Part shown: piece after piece, positions 1 to 5,393 of the stretch
Layout: every line of letters starts with the position of its first letter
How positions within the stretch are numbered: the first letter of the stretch is position 1
Assembly: GCA_016844485.1 (NCBI GenBank)
Contig: JAENIZ010000081.1
Span: 1 to 6,733 of the forward strand
Direction of reading: 5' to 3'
Source of the DNA: Gammaproteobacteria bacterium
GTDB lineage: Bacteria; Pseudomonadota; Gammaproteobacteria; Eutrophobiales; Eutrophobiaceae
Length of the DNA: 6,733 nt
The notes under the pieces: generated by a model
The model's database searches: none
Told to the model about the DNA's origin: nothing
Seen by the model: the letters and a program-made list of their open reading frames with translations, nothing else
Position numbers and translations under genes: made by a program

Positions 1-104
1 TTTTCTATCTCCACCCTATTGTAAGTACATTCTATAGTTATTTAAACCGGATAATATTTTTTATTGAAGTATAACTTATTGTTTTTAATATAAAATATTT
101 AATT

Positions 105-134
105 TTGTCAATACTGATGTTGCTTGAATAAAAT
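105..134 (+). promoter_or_regulatory. candidate sigma70-type promoter for the ORF1-tag-mop operon
   Basis: A -35-like TTGTCA (105-110, five of six consensus bases) and a -10-like TAAAAT (129-134, five of six) are separated by 18 bases. Transcription would begin near 141, giving a leader of about 68 nt to the ATG at 209. The surrounding 1-157 is very AT-rich, so chance matches are possible, and other AT-rich hexamers occur at 65-100. It is the best-matching pair I found upstream of the first gene. No operator or riboswitch-like fold is apparent in 1-157. Confidence 0.4.
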
Positions 135-208
135 ATGTTTACAGGTTACTTGTTATATTGAGATATTACAGCAAGGTGATCATAATCAGGCAGAGAAATA
201 ACACGCCA

Positions 209-1165
209 ATGCCATCGAAGATCAGCAAATTTGCCAGCGCTTATTTTTCCATATCAGCAGTCGGTTTGTATCTGGTGTTGTCCTTAAGTAATACTGTATC
301 TGCGTATGAAGTTTACCAATATGTGGTCCCGGATTCCGAACTTCGCATTTACCCCACTGATTTGTCGTTGGCAATGCGTCATCAGCATGCGGCCTTGAAC
401 CAGATTGCAGAAAAAATGCAGGCCGGGACCACGCAGGACCTCGCGGATTTTGCCAGAATATCACTCCACGAGATGGCCGGTTTATTTGAAGAAGAGGCCA
501 TGCGCACTTTCAATGGTGAAACCGTTTATATTCGAGAAGGCACGAGATTAAACCGATGGCGCAGTGAAACGCTTTCCTACGCACAACATTTGTATAATGT
601 TGCCGATACCATCACGCCATTGACTTCTATCAAGTTGTATATTGAAAATACCGGTGAACTTCATTTTGTGATCGAGGGCGACTCTTTTATCCTGAGCAGC
701 CCGTTAATAAGAAGTCCAAAGATACTGGATGAGAGAATTATCAACTCCATTTGCCGGGTTAAATCCTGTGATCCGGATGTGTTAACTCATAACATGGAAG
801 AAAACACAAGAACGATCATCGTACAGGCCAATTGGGAGATAATCGAAGGTAACGCACCGGAATTTGTAACAATCGATGGGCTGCATTTTGTTTTCAGCGA
901 TGTGAAAAATCGTTCAGCCAAACAGACCGCCTGCCTGCAAATAATTAAAGAAATGAGATTGATAGCAGATACCCTGAAAGATGCGCATGACAGGGGCATT
1001 CATGTTGACTGGGATATTCTGGATATTAAACCATTATATGGAAGTTACGATTACAGAATTACCATTAATCGTTATGGCGATTCGCTGTACGTAAAACAGG
1101 TGGAGGACAGTGATTATCAGCAATATTTATACGCCGACGAACTGCTGGCATATGCTGTACGTTAG
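209..1165 (+). CDS. secreted/periplasmic protein of unknown family
   Basis: I do not recognise this family. The protein is 318 residues from the ATG at 209. The frame also opens at a TTG at 158, but the ATG start puts a normal Sec signal directly at the N-terminus: a short basic stretch (K4, K7), a hydrophobic core at about residues 10-28, and a probable signal peptidase I site after V-S-A at 30-32. This predicts an exported, soluble mature protein beginning YEVYQY. There is no second membrane span and no lipobox cysteine. The mature part looks mixed alpha/beta, with amphipathic helical stretches at about 53-100 and 235-262 and beta-like stretches at 140-165, 200-230 and 275-300. Three cysteines remain, at 182 and 187 (a C-X4-C pair) and 242; a periplasmic disulfide is possible. 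No catalytic motif is evident. tag begins 31 nt after the stop, so the genes are probably cotranscribed. No good Shine-Dalgarno precedes either start, so the exact start is uncertain. Confidence 0.75.
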   Translation: MPSKISKFASAYFSISAVGLYLVLSLSNTVSAYEVYQYVVPDSELRIYPTDLSLAMRHQHAALNQIAEKMQAGTTQDLADFARISLHEMAGLFEEEAMRTFNGETVYIREGTRLNRWRSETLSYAQHLYNVADTITPLTSIKLYIENTGELHFVIEGDSFILSSPLIRSPKILDERIINSICRVKSCDPDVLTHNMEENTRTIIVQANWEIIEGNAPEFVTIDGLHFVFSDVKNRSAKQTACLQIIKEMRLIADTLKDAHDRGIHVDWDILDIKPLYGSYDYRITINRYGDSLYVKQVEDSDYQQYLYADELLAYAVR

Positions 1166-1196
1166 ATTATATTCGAAGATTACTCATTAAATTCAA

Positions 1197-1775
1197 ATGC
1201 AAACCAGGTGCCTCTGGGCGGGAGAGGACAAGTTAACTATAAAATATCATGACCGGGAATGGGGTGTTCCCGTGCATCGTGATCGCAGATTATTTGAATT
1301 CCTTATTCTCGAGGGCGCCCAGGCCGGACTCAGCTGGATAACAATCCTCAAGAAACGTCAGGCCTATCGTGCTGCATTTGATCGGTTTGACTTCAACAAG
1401 ATCGCAGATTACAGAGAGAAAAAAATCCAGCAGTTATTAAAGAATGAAGGCATAGTGCGTAATCAGCTGAAGATCAGGGCTGCTGTCCTGAATGCACAAG
1501 CATTTCTCAGGGTTTGCGAGGAATTCGGCAGTTTTAACGAATATATCTGGCAATTTACAGATGGTTATCCTGTTACCAATCATCGAAAACGTTTAACGGA
1601 CATACCTGCCAAAACAGGCATATCAGATGCAATGTCCAGAGATCTGAAAATGCATGGTTTTAAATTTGTTGGGTCTACGATTTGTTATGCCTTCATGCAG
1701 GCAACAGGTATGGTCAATGACCATACCATTGATTGTTTCCGTTATAAGGAGATATGCTTGTTAAACAAAAAGTAG
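1197..1775 (+). CDS. tag: DNA-3-methyladenine glycosylase I (TAG)
   Basis: This cytoplasmic base-excision repair enzyme removes 3-methyladenine from alkylated DNA and leaves an abasic site. The 192-residue length fits the family (E. coli Tag is about 187). Every hallmark can be placed one residue later than in E. coli: zinc ligands C5, H18, H176 and C180, the catalytic-pocket Glu E39 and the base-stacking W47 within LEGAQAGLSW. The family segments YHDREWGVP (17-25), GFKFVGSTICYAFMQATG (154-171) and VNDH (173-176) are intact, so the enzyme should be active. The start is fixed by the N-terminal zinc Cys lying five residues in. No clear Shine-Dalgarno is visible in the short AT-rich gap, so translation may depend on coupling to the upstream gene. 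The stop lies 27 nt before the mop ATG, supporting a shared transcript. No Ada-type or other alkylation-repair genes are adjacent. Confidence 0.97.
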   Translation: MQTRCLWAGEDKLTIKYHDREWGVPVHRDRRLFEFLILEGAQAGLSWITILKKRQAYRAAFDRFDFNKIADYREKKIQQLLKNEGIVRNQLKIRAAVLNAQAFLRVCEEFGSFNEYIWQFTDGYPVTNHRKRLTDIPAKTGISDAMSRDLKMHGFKFVGSTICYAFMQATGMVNDHTIDCFRYKEICLLNKK

Positions 1776-1789
1776 GAAAAATTTATATT

Positions 1790-1796
1790 GGGAGAA
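1790..1796 (+). promoter_or_regulatory. ribosome binding site that fixes the mop start
   Basis: GGGAGAA ends six bases before the ATG at 1803. The frame also opens with a TTG at 1788, but that codon overlaps this Shine-Dalgarno and would add five residues absent from molbindins. The ATG is therefore the real start. Confidence 0.8.
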
Positions 1797-1802
1797 CGCT
1801 AT

Positions 1803-2012
1803 ATGAAATACGGGGCAAAAAATCAGTTGATGGGAACGGTTACCAAGATCAAACGTGGCACAGTGATGAGTCAGGTGAATTTTGATATCCCTGCCAAATC
1901 ATCCATGAGTTCGGTGTTGACGGTGGAAGCGCTGGATGATATGGGGATCAAGGAAGGCGATCAGGTAAGAGTGGTGGTAAAGGCAGTACATGTTTTATTG
2001 ATTAAGGAATAA
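1803..2012 (+). CDS. mop: molbindin, single TOBE-domain molybdate-binding protein
   Basis: This is a 69-residue protein made of one TOBE/Mop domain, the usual length for stand-alone molbindins. Family members assemble as oligomers and bind molybdate or tungstate at subunit interfaces, buffering or storing the oxyanion in the cytoplasm. Visible hallmarks are the N-terminal block GAKNQLMGTVTKIKRG (4-19), which matches the family pattern S-A-R-N-x-L-x-G-x-V, the ligand-region SSVLTVEAL (36-44), and IKEGDQVRVVVKAVHVLL (49-66), which matches the conserved end G-D-x-V-x-x-x-x-K-A-x-x-V. Lys replaces the more common Arg at residue 6. It is the last gene of the putative three-gene operon and is followed by hairpins and terminators. 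No modABC transporter or molybdopterin-synthesis gene is present in the window, so its partner enzymes are elsewhere. The gene symbol follows the family name; a specific ortholog is not claimed. Confidence 0.88.
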   Translation: MKYGAKNQLMGTVTKIKRGTVMSQVNFDIPAKSSMSSVLTVEALDDMGIKEGDQVRVVVKAVHVLLIKE

Positions 2013-2018
2013 GAATTA

Positions 2019-2163
2019 AGGAACCTCTGATAAATCAGAGGTTCCTGCGGTACAGGGAAGTGCCGCCATTTTCATCGGCCATAGGCGATTGAAAATGAAG
2101 GAAAGTGAAAACCACGCTTTTCACTTTCCGTGCTCTGAAAAGTCCAGGATGGACTTATTCAGA
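2019..2163. repeat. hairpin-array intergenic element, MITE/REP-like
   Basis: This non-coding block is built almost wholly of consecutive inverted repeats. They are a perfect 13-bp pair (2019-2031 with 2034-2046, arms AGGAACCTCTGAT and its complement), a small GCGG/CCGC pair (2047-2050 with 2063-2066), CATTTTCA (2067-2074) with TGAAAATG (2090-2097), plus an inner GCC-ATA-GGC. After these come a perfect 12-bp stem GGAAAGTGAAAA (2100-2111) with 2118-2129, and a 13-bp stem (2134-2146 with 2150-2163, one bulged A at 2157). The outer ends are imperfectly inverted: the left end reads CTCTGATAAATC and the right end read backwards reads TTCTGAATAAGTC. AGAATT occurs at both 2012-2017 and 2161-2166 and could be a target duplication, though it overlaps the right-hand stem. 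There is no ORF of note. I infer a small non-autonomous repeat; a structured 3' UTR RNA is the alternative. Confidence 0.5.
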
Positions 2164-2170
2164 ATTTTTT
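2134..2170 (+). terminator. probable rho-independent terminator downstream of mop
   Basis: TCTGAAAAGTCCA (2134-2146) pairs with TGGACTT (2150-2156) and TTCAGA (2158-2163), with a GGA loop and one bulged A. The run TTTTTT follows at 2165-2170. It is the right-hand hairpin of the repeat-like element, and it would stop plus-strand transcription from the mop operon. Confidence 0.55.
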
Positions 2171-2175
2171 AATGC

Positions 2176-2203
2176 AAAAAAGCCCGGTAAAGACCGGGCT
2201 TTT
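2176..2203. terminator. bidirectional rho-independent terminator between mop and fhs
   Basis: A perfect stem AAAAGCCCGGT (2178-2188) / ACCGGGCTTTT (2193-2203) has an AAAG loop. It has a GC-rich core and is flanked by A and T tracts on both sides, so it works for plus-strand transcripts from mop and for minus-strand transcripts leaving fhs, whose stop codon is about 20 nt away. Confidence 0.9.
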
Positions 2204-2223
2204 AAATTGTTGGCAATTAAATT

Positions 2224-3996
2224 TTAAAATACCCCCTTAACCCTTCCAGTTTTAGTATCAATATCGATACGTCGAAAGGCTGGATCTGATCCGGTTCCAG
2301 GCATCAATTTAATATCACCTGCAACCGGACAGATAAATCTGGCACCGCCATACGTAAGGAAATCCCTGATAGGAAGCGTCCATCCTTTCGGTACCCCTTT
2401 AAGAGCAGGATCATGAGATAAGGACAGATGTGTTTTCACCATCATAGTGGTGTAGTCCTTATATTTTGGATCCTTTTCAAACTTTTCTGCCTTTGCTTTT
2501 GCTTGAGGTGAGTAACTGACCCCGTCCGCACCATAGATTTCCTTGGCAATGAGTTCGATACGTTTACGTAGAGGAATACTGAGTTCATAAAGAAATCTGA
2601 AATCAACTTTTTCGTTGCAAGCATCAAGAATTGCATCAGTTAGTTCCAAAGCACCTTCTCCGCCCTTGAGCCAATGTTGTGAGACGGCAACTCGTGCACC
2701 TGCCTCTTCACACATTTTCTTGGCGAGTTTTATCTCTTCCTTTGTATCCGTATTGAAGTGATTAATACATACGACGGGGTTAATGCCGGATTTTTTTACT
2801 GTATTAATGTGATGAATCAGATTTGACATGCCATCTTCCAACCAGGGGAGATTTTCTTCAAAATATTCCTTGGGGATTGGCCTGCCAGGGACAACTGCCG
2901 GCGCACCTGCATTTACGCCATGGTGTTTAAGTGCACGAATCGTTGCTGTTATAACAGATACGTTTGGTATGTTTCCTGAGTGTCGACACTTCACATTCCA
3001 GAATTTTTCAAAACCAATATCTGCACCAAAACCTGATTCTGTCACATGATAATCCCCGAGTTTGAGTGCAATCTTGTCTGCGACAATAGATGATTGACCT
3101 ACTGCAATATTGGCAAACGGACCGGCGTGTACAAAGCAAGGTTGACCCTCAATTGACTGCAGCAAATTAGGATTGATCGCGTCCTTCATCCAGGCTGTCA
3201 TTGCACCGGCAACTTCAAGGTCTTCTGTTGTAACAGGATTGCCTTTCTTATCATATGCAACAATAATGTCTCCGATTCGTTTTCTAAAATCAGCGAGATC
3301 ACTGAAAATAGCGAGAATAGCCATCACCTCGGAAGACACCGCAATAGCAAATTTGGAATTCATCATAAAACCATCCATTTTGCCACCAATACCGATAATA
3401 ATATTTCTGAGTGCCTGGGCACAGAAATCGATTATCCAGCCCATTTCAACATTATCCGGATCGATATCGAGACGTTTAAGATTCAGTTCAGCCAGTTTTG
3501 CGTCATCATAATTAAATTCATGTTGCATTCTCGATGTCAAAGCAACCATGGCCAGATTATGAGCATTCATAATTGCATTAATGTCACCGGTAAGCCCCAA
3601 CGAAAATTCAGTCAGGGGGATACATTGGGATAATCCACCGCCTGCTGCAGAACCTTTGATATTAAAAGTTGGACCGCCTGATGGTTGCCGGATAGCTGCC
3701 GTGACCTTTTTCCCGCGTTTACCCAAACCCTGCAAAATACCAAGCGTGGTTGTCGATTTTCCTTCGCCTAGTGGAGTTGGAGTGAGTGCAGTGACTTCGA
3801 TAAATTTTCCGTCCGGTTTGTCCTTCAGTCGATCTAATATTCGGGCATAATCGACTTTTGCCAAATAGTGTCCGTACGGAAGCAGTTCATCCTTTTCAAT
3901 TCCCAATTCATCTGCAAGCTGATTCGCTGTTTTCATATTACTTTCTGCAGCTTCTGCTATTTCCCAGTCAGCATGTTTCGTGGGGTCTAGTGGCAT
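2224..3996 (-). CDS. fhs: formate-tetrahydrofolate ligase
   Basis: This cytoplasmic enzyme makes 10-formyltetrahydrofolate from formate, ATP and tetrahydrofolate, feeding one-carbon units to purine, fMet and serine/glycine metabolism, or running in reverse to release formate and ATP. The 590-residue protein carries the P-loop TPTPLGEGKSTT (72-83), family signature FNIKGSAAGGG (111-121), GPFANIAVG (292-300), VTESGFGADIG (318-328) and the second signature ITATIRALK (349-357). It is about 30 residues longer than the roughly 557-residue clostridial enzymes. Compared from memory with the Moorella protein, extra residues fall around 157-178 and 361-382, plus a few at the N-terminus. The first signature has Ser116 where Gly is usual. 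The start is supported by GAGGAA placed six bases before ATG. The gene stands alone, with its own terminator, and no folD, fchA, metF or formate dehydrogenase is beside it. Confidence 0.97.
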   Translation of the reverse strand: MPLDPTKHADWEIAEAAESNMKTANQLADELGIEKDELLPYGHYLAKVDYARILDRLKDKPDGKFIEVTALTPTPLGEGKSTTTLGILQGLGKRGKKVTAAIRQPSGGPTFNIKGSAAGGGLSQCIPLTEFSLGLTGDINAIMNAHNLAMVALTSRMQHEFNYDDAKLAELNLKRLDIDPDNVEMGWIIDFCAQALRNIIIGIGGKMDGFMMNSKFAIAVSSEVMAILAIFSDLADFRKRIGDIIVAYDKKGNPVTTEDLEVAGAMTAWMKDAINPNLLQSIEGQPCFVHAGPFANIAVGQSSIVADKIALKLGDYHVTESGFGADIGFEKFWNVKCRHSGNIPNVSVITATIRALKHHGVNAGAPAVVPGRPIPKEYFEENLPWLEDGMSNLIHHINTVKKSGINPVVCINHFNTDTKEEIKLAKKMCEEAGARVAVSQHWLKGGEGALELTDAILDACNEKVDFRFLYELSIPLRKRIELIAKEIYGADGVSYSPQAKAKAEKFEKDPKYKDYTTMMVKTHLSLSHDPALKGVPKGWTLPIRDFLTYGGARFICPVAGDIKLMPGTGSDPAFRRIDIDTKTGRVKGVF

Positions 3997-4002
3997 AATG
4001 AA

Positions 4003-4009
4003 TTCCTCG
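4003..4009 (-). promoter_or_regulatory. ribosome binding site of fhs
   Basis: On the minus strand CGAGGAA lies six bases upstream of the ATG at 3996. It is a good Shine-Dalgarno and confirms the start used for the ligase. Confidence 0.8.
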
Positions 4010-4028
4010 TTTTGGTTATGAAATAATT

Positions 4029-4057
4029 ATTTTAAACTGGTAATTCTTAAAAGTTGA
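4029..4057 (-). promoter_or_regulatory. weak promoter candidate for fhs
   Basis: On the minus strand a -10-like TAAAAT (4034-4029) follows a poor -35-like TCAACT (4057-4052) with a 17-base spacer. Only three of six -35 bases match, and the sequence is AT-rich, so this is tentative. It is the most plausible pair close to the fhs start and lies directly downstream of the inverted repeat at 4062-4098. Confidence 0.3.
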
Positions 4058-4061
4058 TGTT

Positions 4062-4098
4062 GTTATCACGTTTATCTTTAAACAATAAAAATGATAAC
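4062..4098. promoter_or_regulatory. inverted repeat upstream of the fhs promoter, possible operator
   Basis: GTTATCA (4062-4068) and TGATAAC (4092-4098) form a perfect 7-bp inverted pair with a 23-base spacer. A nested GTTTA/TAAAC hairpin (4070-4074, 4079-4083) sits inside. The pair lies just upstream of the candidate -35 of fhs, where an activator or repressor could bind. No known regulator consensus is recognised, and AT-rich DNA yields such pairs by chance. Confidence 0.25.
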
Positions 4099-4312
4099 TG
4101 CCAAAAATTCGCGTTTTTGAAACATCCCATATCAAACGTGCCGGTTTCTCCTTCAGCTGTTTAACCGGGTATAAATTATTTTAAATTACAGATTCTTATT
4201 GATTTTCCATGATGCAATAGCATGTATTGTTATTATATATGCGGGTGGATTGGCCACCATTAGTGTTCTTATTTTAGCGTGTTCGCTGGATATTCTCTAA
4301 TATCTATCGTAT

Positions 4313-5188
4313 TTAATCCGGTTCAGTCAATGGCGGCATGGAACGGCGTTGCAGGGTGATGATACCTGCGACGATGATCAGGATTGCGCCCGTAAGCGTA
4401 TAGCTGTCCGGTGCCTCTGCCCAGAAGATCCAGCCATAGATCGCCGCAAAGATCACCGTGCTGTAACTGTAGGGACCTATATATGCAGCAGGGGCAAGGC
4501 TGTAACTGTAGGTCAATAAAAACTGTCCGATGGTCGCAGACAGGCCGGCAAAAGACATCGCCAGCGCTGTCTGCCATGTGGGTGTATGCCAGCTCCAGAG
4601 TAAGGGTATGGCTGAGACCAGTGTGGAAGTTATGCTGAAATAGAAGACGATCCGCATTGTGGGTTCCGTGCTGGACAGATCGCGAATCGTGACCATCGCG
4701 AATGCCGCAAATACAGCGGATATCAGGCCCACCCAGGCCGCCCCCTTGAATATATCAGCCCCGGGTTTCAGGACGAAGCAAACCCCGATAAAACCGATGA
4801 TTATGGCAAAGACAAGTTTTGTGGATGCCTTCTCTCCCAACCAGATCAGGGCAATAATTGCGGTAAATAGTGGTGAGCTGAAATTCAGTAATACCGCCTC
4901 GGCAAGTTGCAGGTGGGCAATGGCGTAAAAGAAACAGTACATGGCGGCCAGACCGGATAACGCCCTGACGATATGTGCAACGGGACGATGGGTGGAAAAG
5001 TATCCAAACCCCCTTGTAACTAACAATGGCGATAAAAACAGTAATCCGAAGCCATTTCTTAGAAAGACTGTCATTTCATTGGACAATCCTGCTGAAGAAT
5101 AGCGCACCGCGACGCCCATGGAGGCAAACATCAGGGCGGCCAGCAGGGTGGAAACTACGGCGCGTATCGGTATTTCGGGTGAATTCAA
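4313..5188 (-). CDS. EamA/DMT-superfamily membrane transporter
   Basis: This is an inner-membrane protein of the drug/metabolite transporter superfamily. The 291-residue length, about ten hydrophobic helices and two tandem EamA repeats (about 9-140 and 150-280) are typical. The first repeat ends its fourth and fifth helices around the family-typical LGEK (117-120), and the second has the matching WAEAP (256-260). Charged residues cluster at helix ends, for example R29, R44, K120 and the C-terminal RR at 281-282. The substrate cannot be read from sequence; family members export amino acids or metabolites, or import compounds such as S-adenosylmethionine. The start codon is TTG, chosen because GGGAG lies six bases upstream. 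It is transcribed divergently from pyrG and ends about 316 bp before fhs in the same direction. No obvious terminator follows it. Confidence 0.93.
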   Translation of the reverse strand: MNSPEIPIRAVVSTLLAALMFASMGVAVRYSSAGLSNEMTVFLRNGFGLLFLSPLLVTRGFGYFSTHRPVAHIVRALSGLAAMYCFFYAIAHLQLAEAVLLNFSSPLFTAIIALIWLGEKASTKLVFAIIIGFIGVCFVLKPGADIFKGAAWVGLISAVFAAFAMVTIRDLSSTEPTMRIVFYFSITSTLVSAIPLLWSWHTPTWQTALAMSFAGLSATIGQFLLTYSYSLAPAAYIGPYSYSTVIFAAIYGWIFWAEAPDSYTLTGAILIIVAGIITLQRRSMPPLTEPD

Positions 5189-5194
5189 ACTTAT

Positions 5195-5199
5195 CTCCC
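5195..5199 (-). promoter_or_regulatory. ribosome binding site supporting a TTG start
   Basis: On the minus strand GGGAG is followed by a six-base spacer and then TTG at 5188-5186. This spacing is optimal and supports TTG rather than an internal ATG as the transporter start. Confidence 0.75.
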
Positions 5200-5242
5200 G
5201 GTGTCGGTTGTAAAAGCGAGCTATTCTACATGATCCGGATTA

Positions 5243-5261
5243 CTTGATTAGTCACATCAAG
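5243..5261. promoter_or_regulatory. perfect inverted repeat in the divergent transporter/pyrG gap, possible operator
   Basis: CTTGATTAGTCACATCAAG has arms CTTGAT (5243-5248) and ATCAAG (5256-5261) around a seven-base spacer. It sits about 55 bp upstream of the transporter start and 133 bp upstream of pyrG, where a dimeric regulator could control either gene. The TTGAT/ATCAA arms resemble an FNR-type box, but the spacer is seven rather than four bases, so an FNR site is not claimed. Confidence 0.3.
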
Positions 5262-5293
5262 ATGGAGAATACAGGGACAATCTGATAGCATGC

Positions 5294-5356
5294 CGTTCCG
5301 TCCTATGGAATTCCGGAACGCCCATAAAATGGTAATTAGCGGTTTGCATGAACCGC
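5294..5356 (+). promoter_or_regulatory. two hairpins in the presumed pyrG leader
   Basis: CGTTCCG (5294-5300) pairs with CGGAACG (5314-5320) across a 13-base loop that contains most of the palindrome GGAATTCC (5307-5314). GCGGTT (5339-5344) pairs with AACCGC (5351-5356) across TGCATG. Neither is followed by a T tract, so they are not terminators. They may structure the pyrG 5' leader, or the second may be an operator if the promoter lies nearby. Function is inference only. Confidence 0.3.
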
Positions 5357-5393
5357 CAGGGGCTTCTCTCCACACCATCCAGATGCACTGACC

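Larger units (their letters stand above)
3997..4312. other. AT-rich intergenic region between the transporter and fhs
   Basis: These 316 bases hold no credible gene in any frame. At the fhs side lie its Shine-Dalgarno, a weak promoter candidate and an inverted repeat, described separately. Smaller structures are CAAAAA/TTTTTG (4102-4119), CCGGTT/AACCGG (4141-4168) with CAGCTG between, and GGTGG/CCACC (4244-4258). Just past the transporter stop are AGCG/CGCT (4276-4287) and GATATT/AATATC (4289-4304). None of the last group is followed by a T tract on the minus strand, so I see no clear terminator for the transporter, and readthrough into fhs is possible. Confidence 0.6.

Noticed and set aside
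158..208. TTG-initiated 17-residue extension of the secreted protein
   Set aside because: It would place a charged extension (R11, R13) before an otherwise normal signal peptide. The ATG at 209 gives a standard length signal sequence.
2019..2046. First 13-bp palindrome after mop read as a terminator
   Set aside because: The stem is followed by GCGG rather than a T tract. It fits better as part of the repeat-like array.
2828..3850. Plus-strand open frames opposite fhs
   Set aside because: They are shadows of the conserved ligase reading frame, with low-complexity composition and no family features.
4276..4304. Paired small hairpins as a terminator for the transporter
   Set aside because: The stems are 4 and 6 bp, the second AT-only except one pair, and no T tract follows on the minus strand.
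5244..5260. FNR/Anr box in TTGAT...ATCAA
   Set aside because: The spacer is seven bases, while the established box has four, so it is kept only as an unnamed inverted repeat.
5355..5364. G-rich start GGGGC in the pyrG leader resembling the reiterative-transcription control of Bacillus pyrG
   Set aside because: That mechanism needs the G run at the transcription start plus a downstream attenuator. No promoter is placed to start there, and no terminator hairpin with a T tract follows.
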